DNA of 64,000 bases, taken from Plantibacter sp050587525 (GTDB lineage: Bacteria; Actinomycetota; Actinomycetes; Actinomycetales; Microbacteriaceae). Positions within the stretch are counted from its first letter, which is position 1; every line of letters starts with the position of its first letter. The notes under the pieces are model-generated. The model saw nothing but the letters and a program-made list of their open reading frames with translations. It did not search any database and was not told the origin of the DNA. The DNA lies in contig NZ_JBOBFT010000012.1 in NCBI RefSeq assembly GCF_050587525.1, positions 1-64,000 on the forward strand, read 5' to 3'. The position numbers and the translations under genes are program-made. Below are positions 24,462 to 32,575 of this stretch, piece by piece.

Positions 24462-25421
24462 ATGGCTACGCTCGACCACATGGATCGGAAACCGCACACC
24501 GGAGCGATCGCACCGCACCACGGGCACGAGCCCGCTGCGCTGGTCGGTCGGGCAGCCCCGGTCGATCAGGCAGCCCCGGTCGGTCATCCGGAGGCGATCG
24601 TGCGCCCGGTCGCGTCGTCCAGGCGCATCCGGGTCGAACGCGTCGCGCCTCGACCCGAGCTCGCCCACTTCGTCGACTACTTCTGGATCGTGCGCTGGGA
24701 GACCAGCGAACCCTACGAGCAACAGGTCGTTCCGCAACCTCGTGTCCACATCGCCGCCGAGGCCGGGCGACTGCTCGTCCACGGGCTGAACAGGGAACCG
24801 TTCGTCAGGCGGCTCGTCGGTCGCGGCCACACGATCGGAGCAGCGTTCCGGGCAGGTGGATTCAGACCCATGCTGCTCGCGAGTGCACGAGCGGGCACCG
24901 GCACCTGCACCGGCGTTGGCTCTCTGTCCGGAAGGGTCGTCCCGGCCTCCGAGGTGCTGGGATTCGATGATGCGGCCGTCGCTTCAGCCATCGCGGCGAC
25001 CGAGGACAGCGCAGACATGGTCGCCGTATTCGAGGACGCGCTCCTCGGTTGCGATGCCCGACGGGATCCACTGGCGGAGCGTCTCGACGAGCTCGTCGGC
25101 TATGCGGAACGGACACGGTCGCTGACCCGGGCCGAAGAGCTTGCAGACGTCGCCGGAGTCAGCATGCGCACCCTGCAGCGGCAATTCACGGAGGTCATCG
25201 GCATCGGACCGAAGTGGGTCATCCAACGCTTTCGGCTGCTCGACGTCGCAGCTGCCATCGTGGGTGATGACGCCAGCGCGACCGATGCCGATGCCGCCAT
25301 CGACTGGGCCGATCTCGCTGTCACACTCGGTTTCAGCGATCAATCCCACCTCATCCGGGTCTTCACGAGTGTCGTCGGAACCCCTCCAGCGCGCTACGCC
25401 GGCGATCCCGGGACCCGCTGA
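24462..25421 (+). CDS. AraC-family transcriptional regulator
   Basis: The C-terminal ~100 residues form a double helix-turn-helix: ELADVAGVSMRTLQRQFTEV, GPKWVIQRFRLLDVA, and LAVTLGFSDQSHLIRVFTSV then VGTPPARY. The N-terminal part (RVERVAPRPELAHFVDYFWI and QQVVPQPRVHIAAE) matches the DUF6597-type sensor domain common in actinobacterial AraC proteins. The start is uncertain: ATGs occur at 24462 and 24480 inside a repeated CGCTCGACCACMAYG-like sequence, with no good ribosome site; I use 24462. A VOC gene follows 54 bp downstream and may be its target or operon partner. Confidence 0.88.
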   Translation: MATLDHMDRKPHTGAIAPHHGHEPAALVGRAAPVDQAAPVGHPEAIVRPVASSRRIRVERVAPRPELAHFVDYFWIVRWETSEPYEQQVVPQPRVHIAAEAGRLLVHGLNREPFVRRLVGRGHTIGAAFRAGGFRPMLLASARAGTGTCTGVGSLSGRVVPASEVLGFDDAAVASAIAATEDSADMVAVFEDALLGCDARRDPLAERLDELVGYAERTRSLTRAEELADVAGVSMRTLQRQFTEVIGIGPKWVIQRFRLLDVAAAIVGDDASATDADAAIDWADLAVTLGFSDQSHLIRVFTSVVGTPPARYAGDPGTR

Positions 25422-25475
25422 AGGCATGTCCGAAACGTTCATGACGAGCCGGAGCCGTCCACCTAGCCTGGAGAC

Positions 25476-25868
25476 ATGGAACTTCGACTGGACCTCTTCG
25501 GCTTCGTGGTGGACGACATGGCTCGTTCGCTCGACTTCTATCGCCGTCTCGGCCTCGACATCCCGGCGGAGGCCGATGCCGAGCAGCACGTCGAGATCGT
25601 GCTCCCTGGTGGATTGCGACTGGCGTGGGACACCGTGGATGTCATCCGCTCCTTCGATCCGGACTGGACCGCTCCGACGGGCGGTCACCGCATCGCACCA
25701 GCCGTGCTCTGCGACTCCCCCGCTGCCGTCGATCAGAAGACCACGGAACTCGCGACCGCCGGTTTCGCCGTCCACCGTGAGCCGTGGGATGCGTTCTGGG
25801 GGCAGCGCTACGCCGTCGTGACCGATCCAGATGGGAACACCGTCGACCTGTTCGCTCCGCTGGCCTGA
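25476..25868 (+). CDS. VOC-family glyoxalase/bleomycin-resistance-like protein
   Basis: 130 residues; ATG at 25476 with GGAGAC directly upstream. Typical VOC start LFGFVVDDMARSLDFYRRLG and end YAVVTDPDGNTVDLFAP; HVEIVLPGG and FAVHREPWDAFWGQR occupy the inner strands. Such small proteins bind a metal and act on or sequester diverse small molecules. It follows the AraC gene in the same direction with 54 bp between, suggesting co-expression. Exact substrate unknown. Confidence 0.9.
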   Translation: MELRLDLFGFVVDDMARSLDFYRRLGLDIPAEADAEQHVEIVLPGGLRLAWDTVDVIRSFDPDWTAPTGGHRIAPAVLCDSPAAVDQKTTELATAGFAVHREPWDAFWGQRYAVVTDPDGNTVDLFAPLA

Positions 25869-25880
25869 AGGCCCTTCCCG

Positions 25881-26000
25881 ACTGCTCAGAGATCAGCCTG
25901 ACTGCTCAGAGATCAGCCTGACTGCTCAGAGATCAGCCCGACTGCTCAGAGATCAGCCCGACTGCTCAGAGATCAGCCCGACTGCTCAGAGATCAGCCTG
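25881..26000. repeat. 20-bp tandem array, 6 copies, between convergent genes
   Basis: Six consecutive 20-bp units ACTGCTCAGAGATCAGCYYG occupy 25881-26000 exactly, differing only by C/T at position 18-19. The last unit overlaps the final codons of the minus-strand AraC gene (LQADL and TGA at 25986-25988), so the array seems to have grown out of that gene's 3' end. Each unit has a weak dyad (CTGCTCAG/ATCAGC). There are no unique spacers, so it is not a CRISPR. Confidence 0.9.
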
Positions 26001-26882
26001 GAGGAGGGTCGGCGACACCCCGGCGAATCGCGTGATCGATCGCGAGAGATGGGATTGGTCCGCGTATCCGGCGGTTGCCGCGATGCACGCCAGGGCAGCC
26101 CCCGTGCGCAGCAGTTCAGCGGCACGCTGGAAGCGAAGGATCGCATCGAGCGTCTTCGTGCCGTAGCCGAATGCCTCCAGACTCCTGCGTTGCAGCTGTC
26201 GTGGCGAATAGCCGATCTCCGCGGCGACATCCGCGACCGAGAGCCCACGAGCGAGCATCGCTGGGATGCGCAGCTCGGGGTGCGAGCCGTCATTGAGGTG
26301 GTGCACGTCGGATCCCGTCCGCTCGACGAGCAGTTGACGGACCTCATCCTCGAGGAACCGGCTCAGCAGCCCGGGTGTGTCCGTCGTTCCCGTCGTCCTC
26401 GTCGTCACCGCCCGCATGGTCGCTTCTCCTGCCGCCGAAGTCGTGACAGGTGCCATATTTGAGACAGGTGCCGTATTCGTGACAGGCGCCGCGCTCACCC
26501 GTCGGATGTGTTCCTCGAGCCGGTGCGCCCGACGATCGCCGACGAGCGCAGCGAACTCCGTGACCGACCCGACGAGTTCGTGCGCCCCGACGCCGAAGAT
26601 GAGGGGTGCCAGCCCGGGAGGCAGCCTGAGCCCGACAGCGAGCGACGGCCCCGTTGACGCTGAGGTGCGGGCGAACAGGTCGGGTCCGGAGACGACGAGT
26701 GCTCCGTTCACCCAGATGAGGTCCATGCACCCGTCGGGCAGGATTCGGTTCGTTCCGGCGACCTCGGACGACGAGGTCCACACCATCGCACCCGTGATGG
26801 CCGATCGTCGCTCCCGGTACACCCCTTCAGCTTGGCACGTGCCCGTGCAACTTCGCATCCGTCCCGGCACGGTGACGGACAT
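25986..26882 (-). CDS. AraC-family transcriptional regulator
   Basis: 298 residues, ATG at 26882. The N-terminal DUF6597-like domain shows NRILPDGCMDLIWVNGALVV followed by SGPDLFAR and LRLPPGLAPLIFGVGAHEL. A Thr/Val/Ala-rich linker (APVTNTAPVSNMAPVTTSA) encoded by short repeats joins it to the DNA-binding domain: LSVADVAAEIGYSPRQLQRR, KTLDAILRFQRAAELL, AATAGYADQSHLSRSITRFA. Its 3' end lies inside the six-copy repeat array. Target genes unknown; it converges on the VOC gene. Confidence 0.9.
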   Translation of the reverse strand: MSVTVPGRMRSCTGTCQAEGVYRERRSAITGAMVWTSSSEVAGTNRILPDGCMDLIWVNGALVVSGPDLFARTSASTGPSLAVGLRLPPGLAPLIFGVGAHELVGSVTEFAALVGDRRAHRLEEHIRRVSAAPVTNTAPVSNMAPVTTSAAGEATMRAVTTRTTGTTDTPGLLSRFLEDEVRQLLVERTGSDVHHLNDGSHPELRIPAMLARGLSVADVAAEIGYSPRQLQRRSLEAFGYGTKTLDAILRFQRAAELLRTGAALACIAATAGYADQSHLSRSITRFAGVSPTLLQADL

Positions 26883-26945
26883 CCCGGCAACTGCTCGCCG
26901 GGCCCCGCAATCTCCTGGCGGCGATGATGCACACGGCGTCGCGGC

Positions 26946-27974
26946 TCAGGCTGTCGCCTGCTCTGGCTCACTCGCCTCCGTCGTACTCGTCCGCTTCGTG
27001 GCGGCGGGCTTTGCGGCGGTCGCGCGCTTCGATGCGGTCTTCGATGCGGTCTTCGATGCGCTCGTGGCCGCCGCACCATCGCTCCGAGCACTCGAAGCCG
27101 GCTTCTTCGAGGCAGCGACCTTCGATCCTGAACGCTTGGACCCTGAACGCTTGGACCCTGAACGCTTGGACCCTGAACTCTTCGAGCCGCCGCGCTGCTT
27201 CTCGACGCTCCGTCGCAACGCCTCCATGAGATCGATCGTCTCGCCTCCTCCGTCCTCTTCGGGCTGCACACCGAACGTCGCATCGGTGTCGACGGCATCG
27301 CCCTGTTCGAGTTTCGCGTCGATGAGCTGCCTCAGTTGCGCCTGGTACTCGTCGGTGAACGCATCGGGCCGGAACCGGGAGGAGAACGATTCGACGAGCG
27401 CTTCTGACATCTCCAGTTCCTTCGCGGAGATCCGTACCGACTCCTCGAGTGCGGGGAACCTGGCCTCACGGACCTCGTCGTCCCAGAGGAGGGATTGAAG
27501 CATGATGACGTCACCGCGAACACGAAGTGCTCCGAGTCGGGTCTTCTGCCGGAGTGCGAACCTCACGATGGCGGTGCGTTCCGTCTCCTCGAGCGTCCTG
27601 CGGAGCAGCACATACGCCTTCGAGGAACTCGAGTCCGGTTCGAGGAAGTAGCTCCGGTCGAACATGATCGGATCGATCTCATCGCTCCCCACGAACTCCA
27701 CGACATCGATCTCGCGGCTTCGCTCGGCGGGCAACGAGGCCAAGTCCTCGTCGGTGAGGATGACGGTCCGTTCACCGTCCGCATACGCTTTGTCGATGTG
27801 CTCGTAGGTGACGACCTTCCCGCACACCTCGCACCGGCGTTGGTAACGGATGCGTCCTCCGTCCTTGTCGTGGACCTGATGGAGTTCGACGTCGTGGTCC
27901 TCGGTGGCGCTGTAGACCTTCACGGGCACGTTGACGAGGCCGAACGTGACGGCGCCCTTCCAGATCGCTCTCAT
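26946..27974 (-). CDS. ku: Ku-homodimer protein of non-homologous end joining
   Basis: 342 residues; ATG at 27974 preceded by GGGAGG. The Ku core covers ~1-255: RAIWKGAVTFGLVNVPVKVY, RCEVCGKVVTYEHIDKAYAD, VEFVGSDEIDPIMFDRSYFL, and LRQLIDAKLEQGD at the end. It binds double-strand ends as a ring-shaped dimer and recruits LigD, whose gene is divergent. The C-terminal ~85 residues are Lys/Ser/Ala/Thr-rich (SGSKRSGSKRSGSK, TASKTASKRATAAK), partly coded by 15-bp repeats; such basic tails in bacterial Ku bind DNA. Length of this tail is larger than in minimal bacterial Ku. Confidence 0.95.
   Translation of the reverse strand: MRAIWKGAVTFGLVNVPVKVYSATEDHDVELHQVHDKDGGRIRYQRRCEVCGKVVTYEHIDKAYADGERTVILTDEDLASLPAERSREIDVVEFVGSDEIDPIMFDRSYFLEPDSSSSKAYVLLRRTLEETERTAIVRFALRQKTRLGALRVRGDVIMLQSLLWDDEVREARFPALEESVRISAKELEMSEALVESFSSRFRPDAFTDEYQAQLRQLIDAKLEQGDAVDTDATFGVQPEEDGGGETIDLMEALRRSVEKQRGGSKSSGSKRSGSKRSGSKRSGSKVAASKKPASSARSDGAAATSASKTASKTASKRATAAKPAATKRTSTTEASEPEQATA
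27127..27180. repeat. 15-bp in-frame tandem repeat in Ku basic tail
   Basis: CCTGAACGCTTGGAC recurs at 27127, 27142, 27157 and (partly) 27172, encoding SGSKR repeats in the Ku C-terminal tail. A separate 12-bp TTCGATGCGGTC repeat at about 27029-27062 encodes TASK repeats. Repeat number would set the length of the basic tail. Confidence 0.85.
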
Positions 27975-28092
27975 GTCTGTGCCTCCCGATCGCCCCGCCG
28001 CCGACGGCTGTTCAGCAGCTACCACCTGTCCGCCAGCGCTGCCCTCGTGCATCAGCACTGCCCTTGTGCACCAGTAGACACCCGTTGGACTG

Positions 28093-28110
28093 TCAAGGGG
28101 TAGCCCTTGA
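28093..28110. promoter_or_regulatory. Palindrome in Ku/LigD divergent promoter region
   Basis: TCAAGGG (28093-28099) and CCCTTGA (28104-28110) are a perfect 7-bp inverted repeat with a 4-bp centre. It lies in the 161-bp gap between ku and ligD, 25 bp from the ligD start. It could be a shared operator; a short hairpin in the ligD leader is the alternative. Confidence 0.45.
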
Positions 28111-28135
28111 CGCCCGGACGGAGCACCATGGGGCG

Positions 28136-30775
28136 ATGGCGACGGACACGAGCGCGCAGCAGGTCACCATCGACGGACACCGTCTGAAACTGACCAACCT
28201 CGAGAAGGTGATGTATCCGGAGACGGGTACCACCAAGGGCGATGTGCTCGCCTACTATGCGGCCGTCGCGGAGGTGCTCATCCCGCACACGAAGGATCGC
28301 CCGGCGACACGCAAGCGCTGGGTCCACGGTGTCGGAACGCCCGAGCATCCCGGTCAGGTCTTCTTCCAGAAGAACCTCGACGAGTCGACACCGAGCTGGG
28401 TCAGGCGACGGACGATCGAACACAGCGACCATTCGAACGAGTATCCGCTCGTCAACGATCTGGCGACGCTCACCTGGTTCGGCCAGATCGCTGCACTCGA
28501 GATCCACGTGCCCCAGTGGCGGTTCGGACGCACGGGAGCACGACGGAATCCGGATCGGTTCGTCCTCGACCTTGACCCCGGTGACGGAGCAACACTCGAT
28601 GATTGCGCCGAAGTTGCCGGCTATGCGCGCTCGCTCCTGCGGGGCATGGGCCTCGATCCCGTCCCCGTCACGAGTGGGTCCAAAGGGATCCACCTCTATG
28701 CGGCGCTCGATGGCAAACAGACGTCGGATGAGGTCGCCCTCGTCGCTCATGAACTGGCGCGCTCGCTCGAAGCCGATCACCCGAAACTCGTCGTGAGCGA
28801 CATGAAGAAGAGCCTTCGGACGGGAAGAGTCCTCGTCGACTGGAGCCAGAACAACGGCTCGAAGACGACGGTCGCTCCGTATTCGCTCCGAGGGCGATTC
28901 CGGCCGATGGTAGCCGCACCGCGCACGTGGAAGGAAGTGAACGCTGGAGGACTCGAGCAGCTCGAGATGAACGATGTCCTCCGACGTATCAAACGTCGCA
29001 AGGATCCGCTCGCGGCGCTCGACAACGTTCGTGCGTCGATCACGATGCCGAGTGAGGCCGGCGGTGCGGGTGATCGTCTCGTCACGTACCGCAGCAAACG
29101 AGACGGATCGAAGACCCCGGAGCCCGTCCCGGCGGACGTTCCGGAAACGACTTCAGGCCAGAGCTTCGTGATCCAACGCCACGATGCGAGGAACCTCCAC
29201 TACGACTTCCGGCTCGAACACGATGGAGTCCTCGTGTCCTGGGCCCTTCCGAAGGGCGTTCCGACCGACCCGAAGCAGAACCACCTCGCGGTGCAGACGG
29301 AGGACCATCCGCTCGAATACGGTGCATTCGAGGGGACGATCCCGAACGGCGAGTACGGGGCAGGCGACGTCGAGATCTGGGATGCCGGCGAGTACGAACT
29401 CGAGAAATGGCGTGACGATGAAGTGATCGTGACGCTGCACGGCGACCCGGGTGGCGGGCTCGACGCCGTCGAACCTGCCGGTCCGAAGCGGTTCGCGCTC
29501 ATCCGGACGAGCGGTGGCGGGAGCGGCCGTGGTGGGTCTGGCGGGTCTGGCGGGTCTGGCGGGTCTGGCGTCGCAGGCTCCGAGTCCAGTCATGGGGCGA
29601 AGCAGAACTGGCTCATCCACCTCATGAAGCCGGCGGGGACCGATGCTGGCTCCGCATCGCGCAACTCCGCATCGCACAGCTCCGCATCGCACAGCTCCGC
29701 ATCGTCGGGATCGCACGGCTCGGGCTCGAGTTCCAGCCGTTGGTCGTCGTCGAAGCCGACCGCCGGCAGTGGAACACGCTCCGTTCCGGGAGCGGTCGCA
29801 CCCATGCTCGCCTCCGTCGGATCCGCGATGGACGTCGAGGACGAAACCGAGTGGGCATTCGAGATGAAGTGGGACGGCATCAGGGCGATCGCCACGATCG
29901 AACGATCCGATCGCATCGTGCTCACGAGCCGCAACGGCAAGGACCTGACCCCGAGCTATCCGGAGGTCGTCGAAGCCTTACGAACGATCCAGAGCAGCGA
30001 AGCGGCGACCACGAAGGCATCGGGTGATCTGGTCCTCGACGGTGAGATCGTCGCGCTCGACCACACGGGGCGGCCCGACTTCTCGCTTCTGCAGCGTCGG
30101 ATGCAGCTCACGGCACACGCGGACGTCGACCGTGAGCGGACGAAGACACCTGTCCGGTACTTGCTGTTCGACGTGCTGTCACGCAACGGTGACGACCTCA
30201 CGAAGCGGACGTACGACGAGCGACGTCAGCTGCTCGAAGAACTCAACGTGGAAGGCGGTGTCGTGGAGGTTCCTCCGGCGTTCGACGGCGACCTGGAAGC
30301 CGCCGTCTCCAGCAGCCGCGAACTCGGGCTCGAGGGCATCATGGCGAAGGAACGGGACGCCGCCTACCGTCCCGGTCGGCGCAGCGGCTCCTGGATCAAG
30401 ATCAAGCATCAGCGGTCGCAGGAAGTCGTGATCGGGGGGTGGCGTCCGGGCCGTGGTCGTCGAAGCGGCGCCGTCGGTTCGTTGCTCATGGGCATCCCCG
30501 ACGGTGACGGCCTCCGGTACGCGGGACGAGTCGGAACCGGGTTCCGGGAGCGTGAACTCGTGGAGCTCACCGAGCGATTCGCCGCGATGTCACGCAAGAC
30601 GACTCCGTTCCACGACGTCCCTCGTGCCGATGCATCCGATGCCCACTGGATCACACCCGAGCTCGTGGGTGAGGTGTCCTTCGCGGAGTGGACCCCCGAA
30701 CACCGTCTGCGGCAGCCTGCCTGGCGTGGATGGCGCACGGACAAGGACCCGGACGACGTCGTCGAGGAGCGCTGA
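28136..30775 (+). CDS. ligD: ATP-dependent DNA ligase LigD (polymerase-phosphoesterase-ligase)
   Basis: 879 residues. Order is POL-PE-LIG as in mycobacteria. The primase/polymerase domain covers ~1-310 (KVMYPETGTTKGDVLAYY, FVLDLDPGDG with catalytic Asp pair, TSGSKGIHLYAAL). The 3'-phosphoesterase starts at Phe344 (FVIQRHDARNLHYDFRLEHD, PNGEYGAGDVEIWD). After a Gly/Ser and Ala-Ser-His repeat linker (~465-560) comes the ligase, with the adenylated lysine at 578 in EMKWDGIR, then VLDGEIVALD, FDVLSRNGDDLT, EGIMAKERDAAYRPGRRSGS and VVIGGWRPGRGRRSG. It repairs double-strand breaks with Ku. ATG at 28136; ribosome site weak. The linker is encoded by 9-bp (29533-29569) and 15-bp (29651-29709) repeats. 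Confidence 0.95.
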   Translation: MATDTSAQQVTIDGHRLKLTNLEKVMYPETGTTKGDVLAYYAAVAEVLIPHTKDRPATRKRWVHGVGTPEHPGQVFFQKNLDESTPSWVRRRTIEHSDHSNEYPLVNDLATLTWFGQIAALEIHVPQWRFGRTGARRNPDRFVLDLDPGDGATLDDCAEVAGYARSLLRGMGLDPVPVTSGSKGIHLYAALDGKQTSDEVALVAHELARSLEADHPKLVVSDMKKSLRTGRVLVDWSQNNGSKTTVAPYSLRGRFRPMVAAPRTWKEVNAGGLEQLEMNDVLRRIKRRKDPLAALDNVRASITMPSEAGGAGDRLVTYRSKRDGSKTPEPVPADVPETTSGQSFVIQRHDARNLHYDFRLEHDGVLVSWALPKGVPTDPKQNHLAVQTEDHPLEYGAFEGTIPNGEYGAGDVEIWDAGEYELEKWRDDEVIVTLHGDPGGGLDAVEPAGPKRFALIRTSGGGSGRGGSGGSGGSGGSGVAGSESSHGAKQNWLIHLMKPAGTDAGSASRNSASHSSASHSSASSGSHGSGSSSSRWSSSKPTAGSGTRSVPGAVAPMLASVGSAMDVEDETEWAFEMKWDGIRAIATIERSDRIVLTSRNGKDLTPSYPEVVEALRTIQSSEAATTKASGDLVLDGEIVALDHTGRPDFSLLQRRMQLTAHADVDRERTKTPVRYLLFDVLSRNGDDLTKRTYDERRQLLEELNVEGGVVEVPPAFDGDLEAAVSSSRELGLEGIMAKERDAAYRPGRRSGSWIKIKHQRSQEVVIGGWRPGRGRRSGAVGSLLMGIPDGDGLRYAGRVGTGFRERELVELTERFAAMSRKTTPFHDVPRADASDAHWITPELVGEVSFAEWTPEHRLRQPAWRGWRTDKDPDDVVEER

Positions 30776-30888
30776 GGCGAGCACAGGGCAGCTGGTGGTG
30801 CGGTGCAGTTGGTGAGGCAGCGCAGCTAGTGAGACGTGCAGCTGGAGCCGGCGGGCTGCGCGTCTTCGGTCGGTGCACGTCATACCCA

Positions 30889-30901
30889 GTGGTGACACCA
30901 C
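30889..30901. promoter_or_regulatory. Short perfect dyad upstream of acyltransferase gene
   Basis: GTGGTGACACCAC has 6-bp perfect arms around one base. It lies 127 bp upstream of the acyltransferase ATG, in the 252-bp gap after ligD. Operator-like, but with no additional support. Confidence 0.3.
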
Positions 30902-31027
30902 GGACTCCTTCGGGCCGACCACCTACCGGAGTACTGGCTCAGGTCAGCGCCAGGGACCGACGCGGGGCCCCGGCCTCGCTTCCTAGGCTGCAGAGGCACC
31001 CACTCGCACGACCTCTGGAGCCCCGGC

Positions 31028-32575
31028 ATGACCACGACCGACCCGATCATCCGGCGCTCTTCCAGCGTTGACGCATCCCGCCGTCTCCCCCGTTTCGCTC
31101 TCTCCCGTTTCGTTCTCTCCCGAGAGCAGTCGAATGCGCCATCCACCCGTGATCGGGCGCTCGATCTGGTCCGATCCGTGAGCCTCGTTGTGGTCGTCCT
31201 CCTCCACGGCATGATGGCGGGGATCAGTGTCGGTCCTTCGCGTCAGGTGGTCGTCACGAATGCGCTCGAAGATCAGCCGTGGTTCGTTCCGCTCAGCTGG
31301 CTCGTGCAGGTCATGCCGTTGTTCTTCATCGTCGGTGGCTTCGCCGGCCTCTCGCAGTGGCGTCGGGTCCAGGCCCGCGGTGGCTCGGCCGTCGAGTTCG
31401 TCCGAAGCAGACTCGAACGTCTCGCACGTCCGGCCATCGTGGTGTTCGGGACGATCGCGGGAGGCCTTGTCGTCGCGTCGATCGCGGGTGTGTCGCCCGA
31501 TCTCCTCGCCCAACTCGGCTTCCGGATGGCGCAACCGCTCTGGTTCCTCGCCGTCTACCTGGGTGTGTCGAGTCTCGTACCGGTGTTCGCGGCCGCGCAC
31601 GATCGAGCGCCTCGTCGCTCGATCATCACTCTGGCGGGTGCGGCGCTCCTGGTCGACATCCTTCGGACCGCGACCGGCATCGAAGGACTCGGGTACCTCA
31701 ACCTGGGGTTCGTCTGGCTGGCCGTGCAGCAGCTCGGCTTCTGGTGGGCCGACGGTGCGTTCACGAGGTGCAGTCCGGCCCGAGCGGTCGGCGGCATCGT
31801 CGCTTCGCTCACCGCTCTCCTCGTGCTCTGGCTCGTGGGACTCTCCTCCCCGGACATGTACGACGCTCTCAACCCGCCGACGAGTGCGCTCATCCTCCTC
31901 GGGCTCGCGCAGGCATTCGCGCTCGGGGTCCTGCATCCACGGCTGACGGCGGCCGCCGCCGATCCGCAGGTGCGGAGGATGGTTGAGGCCGTCGGCTCGC
32001 GTTCGATGACGATCTACCTCTGGCACATGCCCGTGCTCGTCATCATCGCGGCCGTGCTGCTCTTCAGTGGTGTCGTCTGGCCTGAGCCGCTGAGTGGACC
32101 GTGGTGGCTGACGAGGGGTGTCTGGCTCGGGACCATCCTCGTGACGCTCGTTCCCGTCGCCTCGATCATGGGTCGTTTCGAGCGTCGCTCGGCGGGCGGG
32201 TCGCCTGGGCCGACACCGAGTCCGACACGACGCCCTGGGATCCGGACGGCAACAGCCGTCGTACTCGCCATCGCCGGAGTGCTCGGTGTGCTGATCGGTG
32301 GCTTCACCGTGCTTACCGCCGTCACGGGAACACTCCTCCTCAGTGTCGCTGTGCGACTCGTGGGATCACGCCGCGAGATCAGGTCGACTAGCAGTCCATC
32401 GAGCACTCCATCGAACAGGCCGTCGAACAGGCCGTCGAACAGGCCGTCGAACAGTTCACCGGATCAACCTGTTAGAACCACGCGTTTCAGCACACGTCGC
32501 CCCGGATGGCTTCACCGCCGAGGCTCGGCTACTCCGCAGAGGGAACGACGAGGCCTGATTCGTACGCCGCGATGA
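31028..32575 (+). CDS. Acyltransferase-3 family integral membrane protein
   Basis: 515 residues; ATG at 31028 after TGGAGCC. Acyl_transf_3 features: RDRALDLVRSVSLVVVVLLH with the conserved His near the N-terminus, VMPLFFIVGGFAGLSQWRRV, RLERLARPAIVVFG, PLWFLAVYLGVSSLVPV and SRSMTIYLWHMPVLVIIAAV. About ten to eleven membrane helices. Members O-acylate sugars or other envelope compounds; the acceptor is unknown. The C-terminal ~65 residues are a basic tail with SNRP repeats from a 12-bp unit at 32408-32455. Its last 47 bp overlap the 3' end of the convergent response-regulator gene. Confidence 0.9.
   Translation: MTTTDPIIRRSSSVDASRRLPRFALSRFVLSREQSNAPSTRDRALDLVRSVSLVVVVLLHGMMAGISVGPSRQVVVTNALEDQPWFVPLSWLVQVMPLFFIVGGFAGLSQWRRVQARGGSAVEFVRSRLERLARPAIVVFGTIAGGLVVASIAGVSPDLLAQLGFRMAQPLWFLAVYLGVSSLVPVFAAAHDRAPRRSIITLAGAALLVDILRTATGIEGLGYLNLGFVWLAVQQLGFWWADGAFTRCSPARAVGGIVASLTALLVLWLVGLSSPDMYDALNPPTSALILLGLAQAFALGVLHPRLTAAAADPQVRRMVEAVGSRSMTIYLWHMPVLVIIAAVLLFSGVVWPEPLSGPWWLTRGVWLGTILVTLVPVASIMGRFERRSAGGSPGPTPSPTRRPGIRTATAVVLAIAGVLGVLIGGFTVLTAVTGTLLLSVAVRLVGSRREIRSTSSPSSTPSNRPSNRPSNRPSNSSPDQPVRTTRFSTRRPGWLHRRGSATPQRERRGLIRTPR
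32408..32455. repeat. 12-bp in-frame tandem repeat in acyltransferase tail
   Basis: CATCGAACAGGC/CGTCGAACAGGC units repeat four times at 12-bp spacing, encoding PSNR repeats in the cytoplasmic tail of the acyltransferase. Perfect apart from single-base changes at the ends. Confidence 0.88.

Noticed and set aside
25881..26000. CRISPR array
   Set aside because: Repeats are directly adjacent without unique spacers, and no cas genes are nearby.
28064..28135. Longer LigD start at the left end of the open frame
   Set aside because: The added residues are not conserved-looking and would run through the palindrome; the ATG at 28136 begins the expected polymerase-domain sequence.
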